Origin: Diprion similis | Lineage: Eukaryota > Arthropoda > Insecta > Hymenoptera > Diprionidae | Direction: 5' to 3' | Length of the DNA stretch: 64,000 nt | NCBI RefSeq assembly: GCF_021155765.1 | Contig: NC_060106.1 | Location: 14,224,031 to 14,288,030, forward strand | Shown here: in pieces, positions 1-10,012 of the stretch | Layout: each line of letters starts with the position of its first letter | Numbering within the stretch: position 1 is the stretch's first letter | The notes under the pieces: model-generated | Seen by the model: the letters and a program-made list of their open reading frames with translations, nothing else | Told to the model about the DNA's origin: nothing | The model's database searches: none | Program-made: the position numbers and the translations under genes

Positions 1-2
1 AG

Positions 3-114
3 CCCCAGGCGGTTGCGCAGCAGCAGAGTCAACCGATTGATCAAGACCCTCACGAGCAGAAACCCAAGATCAAACAGGAGCCGCAGCAGCAACAGCAGCA
101 GCAGCAGCAACAGC

Positions 115-148
<34 letters not shown>

Positions 149-3100
149 GCAGCTGCAACAGCAATCGAGCCTGAAGGACAAACAGCATGAGAATCACCAG
201 ATCCTTAAAGAAAGTATAGAAATGAAGAGCCAGATGAGTCCGTACCACGTCTATCACAGTTCCCAAGGTCAGAGAGGACCACCCCCGGGACCCGTGCAGG
301 ACGATCGAAGGTACTATCTGTATCCGGGTGAACAGAGGCGGAAAGACGACGGGCCGAAACAGAGCCAGCAAGCTAAACCCCCGCCACCGAGTCCGAAGCA
401 TCTACCGAAACAGGAGAAACCGCAGGACCTCGGGAAGTCGGAGGATGTGAAGAACAAGCAGGAGGGTGTCAAGCCCACGATGGAGACCCAGGGACCCCCG
501 CCTCCCCCGACCTCACAGTACGCCTACATTCACCCGAGTTACATGCAACCCCAGCATTACCCTCAGCTCGGATTCGACACAGGTCACCCCGTCTACAGGG
601 GGCTTAGTCCGATGCTTGTTCCGGCACCGTTCTCGGGGAATCCTTACCTCCATCAGTTGCCGAGGTATCACGCGCCCGAGGATCTCAGCAGGCCGCCGGG
701 CGGCAAGGCTCTTGACCTTCTTCAGCATCACGCGAATCAGTACTACTCAGCGCACAAGATTCACGAGCTCCAGGAGAGGGCGCTCAAGTCTCCGACCCCA
801 AAAACCTCCGCCGCGTCGTCGAGCCCCTCGTCGACGGGTCCCACGCCTTCGAGGCCCCCCAGCGGGCCCCCGACCTCGGTGGCTGGCCCTGGACCACCCC
901 AAAATCAGGGCCAGCAGCAGGGAAGCAAACAACAAAATCAGGGCGGCAATCAGCAGCAGGGGCCGGGGGACACGGGGGGCGGTAACTCCGGAAAGGATAA
1001 CAGGTCGCCGCCACCCCAGAGACACGTTCACACTCATCACCATACCCATGTAGGACTCGGATATCCCCTTTTGACGGGGCAGTACTCCGCACCCTACGGA
1101 GGTAAGCCTCTTGTCAGACCCTGACAGTAAGGCTCCCGGCGATCCAAGGCGCACACTCGGTAAAAAAGAAATATAATGAAATTGAAAAAGCGAACTTTGC
1201 AGGCAGGTATATAACGTGAGTGAGAAAGAGAGAGATTTATTTAGGGAGAATGTCTCGCGGGTTACTTGGGATCTGCGGATCTTTGATTGTAAATAAAAGT
1301 AAATACCCGCGAGGCTATCACAGGCGAGCCGTTTTTCTCTTCAATTACATGCAGGAGAACGACACACTTGGTTAGATAGTATGTTGATATATATGAGGAC
1401 TATCGATACATAAGTACGTCGATTGCTCGCCCACTAAGCACGTATCCATTGCCTAGCTTGCATGTCAACGCCATTAGGAATCGTCGGAGAGAGCCACGCT
1501 TTAAACCAGAAGCCATAATATGTTACAATTTATGCATCGGAATTTTCGTCACTATACGAACGCTCGGCTATTACCACTTCGATGTGATGCCGATGAAACG
1601 CGGTTCTTTTTTATACCCCGTTTCTTTATTTTATTTTATTTTATTTTATTTTATTTTTCCCCCTTTGGGTTCGTTATTAGCGCATTATATTTTCGTTCGA
1701 TCAAACCTGTTTCAAACTAAACGGACGGACGAGCGAACGAACGATGATGAATATCATCATCGTCATTATTATTTTCAATACTAGCAGAAGACTTGACGAA
1801 GCAACGTAACTGAACAAGTTATCGGCCCAAGCACCGAATACCGTAGTGCACCATATTGGTGCGTGTCGACGAATTGAAAATGAATTAAAAGATGTAACGT
1901 TGTATCAGTTCCTTCGTGTGAGTGTGAATGAAAGAGAATGAACGTGCAGAGAGATACGGTGAGAATGAGTGAGCAAACGAATCATGTGTGTGTGTAAGGA
2001 GACGTTGTTCGAGGCAAAAGTTTGCTGTAACTGTATTAAAACGTTGGACCGAGACATTGAGATTAATTACATCATATATACACACATATATAATGATCGT
2101 ATCGGGCCCGAAAAAAAGGTGACCCAAAATTTGACCGTTAAGGGGGGACTATAGTGAAATTTGGATAATATCGAGTTTTTCATTTTTGAAACGCCTAAAA
2201 AAGATGTGATGAAAAATTCCTCCCAAAAAAATTCAGATTATGTTAGTATGTATCTTGAAAAAAAATTTCAATCTCCTGCAATGAAAGTATATGCGCAAGG
2301 AACTTTTGGGAGCGATAAGCTGGAAATTTTCTGCCTAAAGTTAATTGCGCATACATTTTCATTGCAGGAGATTGACATTTTTTTCAGGACACATACTACT
2401 ATCATCTAACTTTTGTTGAGAGGAATTTTTCATCACATCTTTGTTAGCCATTTGAAAAACAAAAAAACTCGATATCACCGGAATTTCATCGAGGTCCCCC
2501 CCCCCCCCTTAAGCTTTCTGTAAATATTTTATTAAATTGTGAATTTCTTTTTCCGAATGATATATAATGATAGTCTAGAAATGCAAACGTATTTAATTAA
2601 TCGTCAGTATGGTGTCGACCGAACCGGAAGTAATCGGGTGGTTTATTCAATCACACTTGGTTAGGTATATATAAGTTGTATTTTAGATGTAGGGCTTAGG
2701 ATAGTTCAGACTGTGATAATTATTTATCGTGCTTCTTGCGAAGAAACCCTCCCTCCCTCCCTCCTTCCCCCCTTCCCGCCCTCCCTCCCTCCCGCGTTAC
2801 TCATACACAACTAATGATGGAATTCATTCTCAATCTCAAAAATATAGTTGCTGATTTTTGAGTACATAATAGACGAACGTTTCAAACGCGTTTCATTCAG
2901 ACTAGTTAGCAGTCTTCCATGCAGACTTTTCGAACGAGTCTAGAGATGAAATAAAAGTGAAACAAACCAGATAAAACAGAAACAAAAAGGGAGAACAAGT
3001 AAAAAAAAAAAAATAAACTACGGTACAGCCGTTTTTACAATAAAAAAGAGACGTTTACAAAACATGATCGTTATTCGAAACTTCCCTCGTATTGCAGATG

Positions 3101-5203
3101 AAGATGTAAGTGACGTAATTTCTATCAACGATTAAAAAGAATTCAAAGATGAAAGCTAATATCGACAAAGTGTATAACTTATACATAATGGAGCAAGCAC
3201 TGCCAGGATTTCATAATTCACAAATAATTCGGGACGCCAAATTACAAACGACGTATCTAATAATAATTCAACACCTCGAACTTGAAGATAGAGGAATGAG
3301 TTGAAGATGAGTTGAATCGTGTTACCTCCAACCGAGAAACGCTTAATGATGTAGAATTATACTGCATAATCGCGTTTTTTCATTACATATCCGTTGTGCT
3401 TGTATAGTAAATCGTACACATTTGTAATTTTGATCTATAATGTAGCTTTGGATTTGATCGGCGACGGTAGTATAAAATAAAAATGTAAACGAAATTTAAA
3501 AGAAAAACTAAAGACTAGCAAGGCAAAAGAAAAAAAAAAACAAATCAACAACAACTTGTTCTAATTAAATTATAATTCTTGTATCGAGAGCGCGATTGCG
3601 TTGCCACTTGATAAGCAGTTTCTCAATTTCTACATGTTTTTCCTCGATACTAGAAATAACTTGACAAACGATTACGTCATCTACAATTCATGCCAGTCTG
3701 GCTATAATTATACGAACATAACTAAATCGAAGTAACACGCAAACGATACACACTACGAAAAACACGTAGGTATCCGCAGGCTGATAATATACCTTGAGTG
3801 AACGGTTAAGCCCTTACTATCATTGCATCATCTGTACGATTCTGGGCACACGTCATTAGAAAGCGTCATGCACGCGCGCGTTCACATGCTATTAGTTTCA
3901 ACGGCGTGAATTGACTTACGTAATGAATATACAATGGGTTCGGAGAATAATTAAAGAATTTTTATCACATATAATAATATCTTGCCGCGGTAACATTATA
4001 CACTCGATTAATACAAACATACGTAGTATTATGTACGAGTATATACGATTATATCCGAATATACATATATCCCAATAGATATAATGTCTCGATTCTCATA
4101 TCGTATCGTTAATATGATACGTCGTTACACGTCTACAGTCGGTATATGCTAACTGCTGCACAGCTAGCGCGACTCGACAATAAACGTGAAGATCAGTCGT
4201 GTCCAATAAACAGCCTCGTCTTCTTCTACTCTACGTGGGCGGTTCTGTCGTTTCGAGATTTTGCTCGAAAGCTGGCCTGTTAATTATGCATTTTATTATG
4301 TTCGCTCTTTTAACTAATTATTTATTATTACGTATAATAAGGGAAGTTCCCTATAAACGTATAATTATTATCTCATGGTCTATATTTTACCTACATATAT
4401 ATATATATATATATATACTAGGCGGGATCGTGGAAGGGCAAAGTCGCCGTATAGTCTTGCTGAGGTCTTATTAACCAAGTTGCTTCCGAAGAGGGTTTTC
4501 ACTTCGGTACTTCTCCGTAATTTCTTCACTGAAAGTTATCCCGTCGTACGTTATACGCTTGCATATAACCAGAGATGATTAAAACTTGTGAACGCATCGC
4601 AATTTTAATATGAAATAAAAAAAAAAAAAAAAAACCATAAAAAGAGTTTTAAACTTTCATAAAAATACGAGAATTTTATTTTCTTCAACATTCACAACTG
4701 CTACTGCGATCAATCTTTCTACCCCCTCGTGACAGTATAATATTATTTGTTCAAAAACGCGAGAGAGAAAAAAAAAAAAAAAAGAATGCATAACGATCTC
4801 GTAACTGCGTTGCCTTGATGATATCATTCCAGTTGTCGAGTCAATAAACTCAACACCCATATGTATCATTATTATTATTATTTTATTATTATTATTATTT
4901 TATAAAAAATGAAAGTAAAGAAATTCCGACCTCATTTGCGCGAGCGTAATAAATATTTCCGGACATTGTAATGGTAATAAGATCGTTCGACAAAGGCTTG
5001 GCACGTGCAGTGACGCGATCGTTTGCTAGATCTTCAACCGCGTTGTTCCCCACCTCGCAATAAGGTCTTAACGAAGGACTATGGACTTGCATGGTAATCG
5101 ACTGACTGCTGTATGTGTTGCAGCGGCAGTGCTAGCGACCCAGCAGGCTGCGGCTGTAGCCGCTTCGGTGATCTCGCCGATTTCCTCATTCCCACCTAAG
5201 TGA
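3..5203 (+). CDS. sbb: scribbler/brakeless (ZNF608/609 family), C-terminal two exons, 5' partial
   Basis: This is the 3' part of a nuclear transcriptional co-regulator of the scribbler/ZNF608-ZNF609 family; the 5' end is outside the window. Exon A is open from base 3 to 1101 (366 codons). Exon B is 5124-5203 and ends in TGA (5201-5203). The splice is phase 1: G at 1101 before GTAAGC, then CG after the acceptor TGTTGCAG. Exon A holds a SUMO-consensus-like IKQE (69-80), a run of 23 glutamines (84-152), a Pro/Gln/Lys-rich stretch, a conserved-looking block (ALDLLQHH, HKIHELQERALKSPTPK, 708-800) and a His-rich HTHHHTHVGLGYPLL end (1027-1074). Exon B encodes AAVLATQQAAAVAASV and ends SSFPPK. By recall, this matches the family's GYPLL...GQY...ASQQVAAQ C-terminus, so exon B is real and the in-frame TGA at 1122-1124 belongs to a retained-intron form. 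The identification is by recall, without a search. Confidence 0.75.
84..152 (+). repeat. sbb: polyglutamine tract (CAG/CAA) in sbb
   Basis: Twenty-three consecutive glutamine codons in frame, followed by Leu and three more Gln. The first half is mostly CAG and the second half mostly CAA. The mixed codons mean it is not a pure trinucleotide array, but length variation between individuals is likely. Confidence 0.95.
1624..1658 (+). repeat. (TTTTA)n microsatellite
   Basis: About seven tandem TTTTA-type units inside the sbb intron. Confidence 0.85.
2138..2512. mobile_element. fold-back MITE flanked by TTAA
   Basis: A ~367-bp interior is bounded by TTAA on both sides (2138-2141 and 2509-2512). 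The ends begin with a G run on the left and finish with a C run on the right. The two halves are inverted copies: GATGTGATGAAAAATTCCTC (about 2203-2222) pairs with its exact reverse complement near 2420-2440. The block CAATCTCCTGCAATGAAAG (about 2270) pairs with CATTTTCATTGCAGGAGATTG (about 2356-2376). No transposase frame is present. A non-autonomous element of the TTAA-targeting (piggyBac-like) type is the simplest reading; the superfamily is inferred from the target duplication only. Confidence 0.8.
2747..2793 (+). repeat. C/T-rich (CCCT)n polypyrimidine tract
   Basis: Degenerate CCTC/CCCT tandem repeat in the sbb intron. Confidence 0.85.
4393..4418. repeat. (TA)n microsatellite
   Basis: Uninterrupted AT dinucleotides in the sbb intron. 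Confidence 0.9.
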
Positions 5204-5820
5204 CCCGCGGCCCCCGCGCTGGCAAATGCGGCAGGTAGCACGGCTCAAAATCACCACGCACATTCGGCAAGTGGAATCAACGGCGCGAGGCCCTAATGGA
5301 GATATCTAGTGGATTGCTTGCGGATTACCTGAGGATTTGGGAAGGCCTCGGGCTTGCGCGTTTTTCGAAAACTTTCTTTTCAAACTGACTGTTGGGTATT
5401 TTTTTTTTTTTTTTTTTTTTTTGTTTTTCTTTGTCTTTTTTTTTTAATTTTATTTCCTATCTTCTAAAACATTTATTTTTAATTACTTTTATTTTCTCAG
5501 ACTTTTGACTATACACGACTGTCGATCCGAGGCCGGCGTGCGATTAAAGTTTCAAATGCTTATCTATAATAACCTGCATATCAAGGTCTATGTAAAAAGG
5601 ATAGAAAAAAACGTAATGATACTCGGGAACGTAATGCATTTATTTTAATTTGTGTAATATCTATAAACCGAGAGACATAATAATTATTACCATATATATT
5701 ATATATGTACTATAGATATATCGGCTGACCATTGTAAGAATTCTTTGTTGAGTCTTCGAACCCAAGTAGTCGGAAGAATAAAAATATATTGTACAGACGT
5801 ATAACATACGGGGATTGATC

Positions 5821-5896
5821 GGTTGATTGATTGATTGATTGATGGACGGATGAATGGATGAATGAATGAATGGTTGGATGGGTAAATGGATGGATG
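5821..5896. repeat. degenerate tetranucleotide array (TGAT to TGGA/TGAA)
   Basis: GATT units grade into GGAT and GAAT units over ~76 bp in the presumed sbb 3' UTR. Confidence 0.85.
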
Positions 5897-7816
5897 CCGA
5901 GAGTCTGGTGAAGTATAAATATCAGAAGTTTTGTTATCACGACGGTAAACTCGTGTCGATGACGTAGAATTAACGTAATTTCTACGATATAATAGAGTGG
6001 AGCTATAGAGAGACCGCGACGTAGAAATTATATACTTATAATATTAATTACAATAATAATATTATAATAATAATGAATATTTAATAACTTACCTCGATCA
6101 TGGCGTAAACCGTATTCATATATTACCTTATATATATGCGCAAACGCGGGCTATATATAATATCCGTGACGTTTTTGCATTATATACGGCAGTATTTCCA
6201 GGACCCGTAAGCGTCGCAATTTGTGACGCGTGTCATTCCACCACAATTTCGTAGTCTTGAAAGTTTACATTCAAGTATAACTTTCAGGAATGGTTGAGAA
6301 AGAAAGATGCTAATACGAGAATTAATAACGATGGGAAAGTTGAGAGAAAAACAAGTTTAAGGAAATGGTGAAAACACACCCGCGAGCTCTTAGAGGGTAT
6401 ATTAGAGGAAATCAAAGGTAACGGAAGAACGTATGTATGTAACAAATTGGATCACGTGTTTCCAGAATAAGAGAATGAAAGAACCACTGGATTTCGAAGG
6501 CTGGGAAGAAAAATTAGATCCGAAGAGAGTGCAAGAGTGAGAGTGAGTTTGTGTATGAGAGCGAGAGTGAGAGTGAGAGGTGAAACGCGTTTTCGAGACT
6601 ACGGGGACGCCATACGGGACCATAGACAATTCCAGAGCTCCCTGCGGTCAGTGTAATGTAAACGGCCGACGGAATAATCATTGGATAAACAAGGAGAAAA
6701 ATGGACTATTTGAAACGATTATTGATGGTGTTTTTATCAATTTTATTCTGACTATACATATATTTTTAGACAGTAAATCATGTCGCTTATAAAACTTTTA
6801 CATGTACCTATAGATACACGTTGGCTGTTTTTATTTGGAAATTCGTCGCGCGAGCGAGGAATCCATTTTTCCGTTTTATCTTTTTGATTTTCCTTTCGGC
6901 TGGTTTCACTTTTTTTTTTTTGCTTCTCTCTCTCTCTTTCTTTTTTTTTTTTTTAATTAATAATCGATAAGTAAAATTCTTTACGAATCAACTATGCTAA
7001 TGTAGAAATTCTGTAATAACGTAGGCATAAGGATTGAGGTTTTGTCGGTGTATAAAATTGCTAACTAATTCCTTCTTGATGTACATAGTGTATTAAAAAC
7101 GAAGCAACCCTTGAACCTGCCCTCCCCTTCAACAAAAAAAGAAAAAAAAAATCATTAATAAACAAATAAAATGAAATATAGTATATAGTATATAGTAACG
7201 CGTAGACGTAAGTGAGGACATACATGTACGAAAACAGAAGTAAATAGAAACAAAGAACTTGCAAAATAGCAGAATTATAATGTAATTTTTGCAAGTCCCG
7301 CTAGACTGAAGCTTGCGGATGTACACGCGTCCGGCTGAAGCAGAGCACTTGTGCATTACTCCGAATAAAATGATGCACCGATTCGCTGCTTCTGCATAAG
7401 TGGTTGTTGTCGGTACGGACGCGACCGCGAGTTGACAAAAAGTGAAATTTTTAATAAATAATGGAAAATAAACCCGCTACCCGGATGAATGTATTTTATT
7501 GTAAAGAATAATGCAGACTTCGATTTTTGTAGAAAAAAAGTAAATAAAAATTGCATAAACTTGCTAAACTATCTCTTAGACAATTCAATTATATATTAAT
7601 AATTATTATTATTGAGAACGATAAAGATTACGAAACTACTCTGTAAGGTATAAGATTCTAAATGAGAGATGCTAAGTATGTAATGTAAATCGAGACTAGA
7701 ACGCTATTTGTTTACTAAAATAATAACGGTAGGTAGATTTGCGCGATTATATAGCGATATACGAGATACAGAGAAAGGGGAAATAAATGTGGTTAAGACA
7801 ACGTGTTACGTATGAA

Positions 7817-7875
7817 TATATATATATATATATATATATATCTATATATGTATATATACATATATATTTATGTGT
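7817..7875. repeat. (TA)n microsatellite
   Basis: AT dinucleotides with a few C and G interruptions. Confidence 0.9.
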
Positions 7876-7925
7876 ATACACGCAACATACATACGAATAA
7901 ATAACTACATAATATTAGTTCAGTA

Positions 7926-7953
7926 ATTATTATTATTATTATTATTATTATTT
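7926..7953. repeat. (ATT)n microsatellite
   Basis: Nine or so tandem ATT units. Confidence 0.9.
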
Positions 7954-8104
7954 TATTATTTTATGATCATCACTACGACAGTTATTATCAGCATTGTGAT
8001 TATAAACAACTTTATTGCCTTTGTCATTGTCATGATTGATTACTATTATTAAATTTATTACGTTCATCATTCTTATTATTTTGATTTTTATTCAAATTAT
8101 TCAC

Positions 8105-8105
<1 letters not shown>

Positions 8106-8139
<34 letters not shown>

Positions 8140-8144
8140 TATTA
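8106..8144. repeat. (ATT)n microsatellite
   Basis: About twelve tandem ATT units with one interruption. On the minus strand this gives an asparagine run, which makes a spurious 94-codon frame. Confidence 0.9.
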
Positions 8145-8613
8145 GGGAAAAACATGTACACGTTGTACCCGCATGTATAGACAAGATGAAAAAAAATGAT
8201 TGGACCGCATAGTGTTGCAAATTCCAAATCAAAAGAAAAAAAAAAAACAGTTGAAAAAAAACCACTGAATAAAAAAGATTTTTTAAAGAAATACATTCGC
8301 TTCGCAACAGGCATTGATTAAACAGAGAAAAGGACGCTTCAGTTTTAGTGAGGCGCCTAGGCGGCGAAAGGGTAGGCTTTAAAATAAATGCTGGTGCTGT
8401 GCTGTGATTTTTATAAAAGGGGAAGAAGCGAAGATTAAAAGAAAGAGTCGAACGGTAATCGAACGGAATGACGGGTTAGTGTTGATTGAAGAAAAGAATT
8501 TTTATGAAAATATACAGATAGCCTAAGTACCTGAACCCTACCCTATTCACGCCGCTGTTGTAATGGTAAAGAAATGTATTAATTGTATAGGCTGTACCAT
8601 GTATTTGCTTTTA

Positions 8614-8619
8614 AATAAA
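8614..8619 (+). promoter_or_regulatory. sbb: candidate poly(A) signal of sbb
   Basis: AATAAA, preceded by TGTA-type upstream motifs and followed within ~40 bases by a G/T-rich stretch. Confidence 0.45.
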
Positions 8620-8998
8620 TTTAATATAGATTGTTAATACGCTGATACGAGTTGAGGGGCTGCCTCGATTTGTGGAACACGCTACGTGGAAACTAATAGA
8701 CGGGGCTACTTCCTTGCGCTGGCGTCGTTTGCTTTATTAAATCTGCGTGAACGTGTCGCCGCCAAATGGAGACAATCTCTAGCCAAAAACTATACATTCA
8801 TAAGTAATACGTATTTGCCGCAATGTTGCATAATTAATGAAACGCGGAATAATCGAACGGATTATATGAAACCAGGTGGACTGAGACAACGTAAAACATA
8901 TACTTAGTACTAAATGAACTTTTTTTTTTGGTATGTATAAAACTATGAAAGAAAGAAGAAAAAAAATCTTTAATTAAATACTTGACTCGTTACGCTTT

Positions 8999-9030
8999 AT
9001 ATATATAATATATATATATATATATATGTA
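8999..9030. repeat. (TA)n microsatellite
   Basis: AT dinucleotide run with one AA interruption, between the two candidate sbb poly(A) sites. Confidence 0.9.
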
Positions 9031-9867
9031 TATCGCATATATATACAAGTGACGTGTTAACGTACAGACGCAAATGAAGCAAGTACAGATTCGCAGGCAT
9101 CTTGTCGTTAAATTGTAAGATATTGTGTTCAGACTCCAGAATGTACTCTGACTCCCCTCCCCAGACTACTATATATTAAATATATTGTGCACTATGCTCC
9201 AAATTGTCCATACAAATAAATATATCGAAAAATCTCAAAAAAATCAAACAAAGGAACAAAATTTCTCTTCCGTACGTATATTTTAAATTACTCCTGACAC
9301 CTTTGTTCAAGCAATTTGTCAAGTGTTTAGTACTTGATGCAGGGGACCAAATGACGTAGGTCAGTAGACAGACAGAAAAACGAAAGAAACAAAACTCTCA
9401 GAAATTCAGGTGATTATTGTAAGTAATTAATCGTAAATATCGCGATCCGGTAATGGGTGCAACTGTTGCGTTCACGCTTTCGTATATTTTCTACAAGACT
9501 CAATTCAAGGCGAATCAATTCTCACGTACTTCAAAATAATAGAATAAATGTGAGACAGGTTGTAAAAACTTTTTTTCCTGCGGTCATAAAGGTTTTCGGA
9601 GAATTACAAATTTTGTAATTAACGTTATACGGTAATTGTGAGAGTTGATGTTGGCAGATTTCTTATTTATTAAATTTTTCCTCGAAGTATCGTAATCGAA
9701 AGTATGGAATTACTTAATTTATTGACAATTAGGTATTGTCATACGGTACATGCGTGTTGATTCGGACAGAAAATCAGATTCAAATTAGTTCGCGCGCTGG
9801 ACGTCGGAACTCTGATGGCGCCTCGGTAGCTCGCACGCCATTTGCACAGCCGCGCAACGAAACTTGG

Positions 9868-9901
9868 TCAGTCACACTACAGAGAGCAGCAGACAAAGTC
9901 C
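9868..9901 (+). promoter_or_regulatory. Ctu2: CTU2 core promoter: initiator plus DPE
   Basis: TCAGTC at 9868-9873 matches the arthropod initiator. With +1 at the A (9870), AGTCC occupies 9897-9901, which is exactly +28 to +32 and fits the RGWYV downstream promoter element. No TATA box is seen. The predicted 5' UTR is 9870-10012. Confidence 0.6.
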
Positions 9902-10012
9902 AGCAGATTCAACACTGGCGTTTAGAGTATAGTGCATGTATTTAAAAACTTGTTTTTATTTCGCTTATCTGTAATTTCGGTTTCATCTCTAACTCAACGA
10001 GAAATCATAACT

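Larger units (their letters stand above)
1102..5123 (+). other. sbb: last intron of sbb (or 3' UTR of the intron-retained isoform)
   Basis: The donor is GTAAGC at 1102 and the acceptor is TGTATGTGTTGCAG ending at 5123. The interior is AT-rich and has no convincing coding exon. It holds a TTAA-flanked fold-back element (2138-2512), a polypyrimidine tract (2747-2793), TTTTA, TA and poly-A/T runs and several AATAAA hexamers (for example 1292, 2950, 4614). If the donor is not used, the exon A frame ends at 1122-1124 after eight intron-encoded codons, and this region becomes 3' UTR. TGTAAATA, a Pumilio-type element, occurs at 1289-1296 and 2519-2526. Confidence 0.75.
5204..9240 (+). other. sbb: sbb 3' UTR and downstream AT-rich region
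   Basis: Bases 5204-5296 continue the sbb frame after the TGA (see findings). Composition then becomes strongly AT-rich with poly-T (5399-5422), ATT and TA repeats and no coding exon. Candidate poly(A) signals are AATAAA at 8383-8388, 8614-8619 (followed by a G/T-rich stretch, the best placed) and 9215-9220. A K-box-like TGTGAT lies at 8404-8409. The 3' end is therefore probably near 8.64 kb or 9.24 kb; the exact end cannot be fixed from sequence alone. Confidence 0.55.

Noticed and set aside
466..1154. Long frames on both strands overlapping the sbb exon (195 codons +, 135 and 102 codons -)
   Set aside because: They are shadows of the Pro/Gln-rich sbb frame. The sbb frame alone matches a known family and splices correctly.
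4613..4636. AATAAA followed by a long A run, as in a retroposed mRNA end
   Set aside because: The preceding sequence shows no coding or tRNA-like body and no target-site duplication was found.
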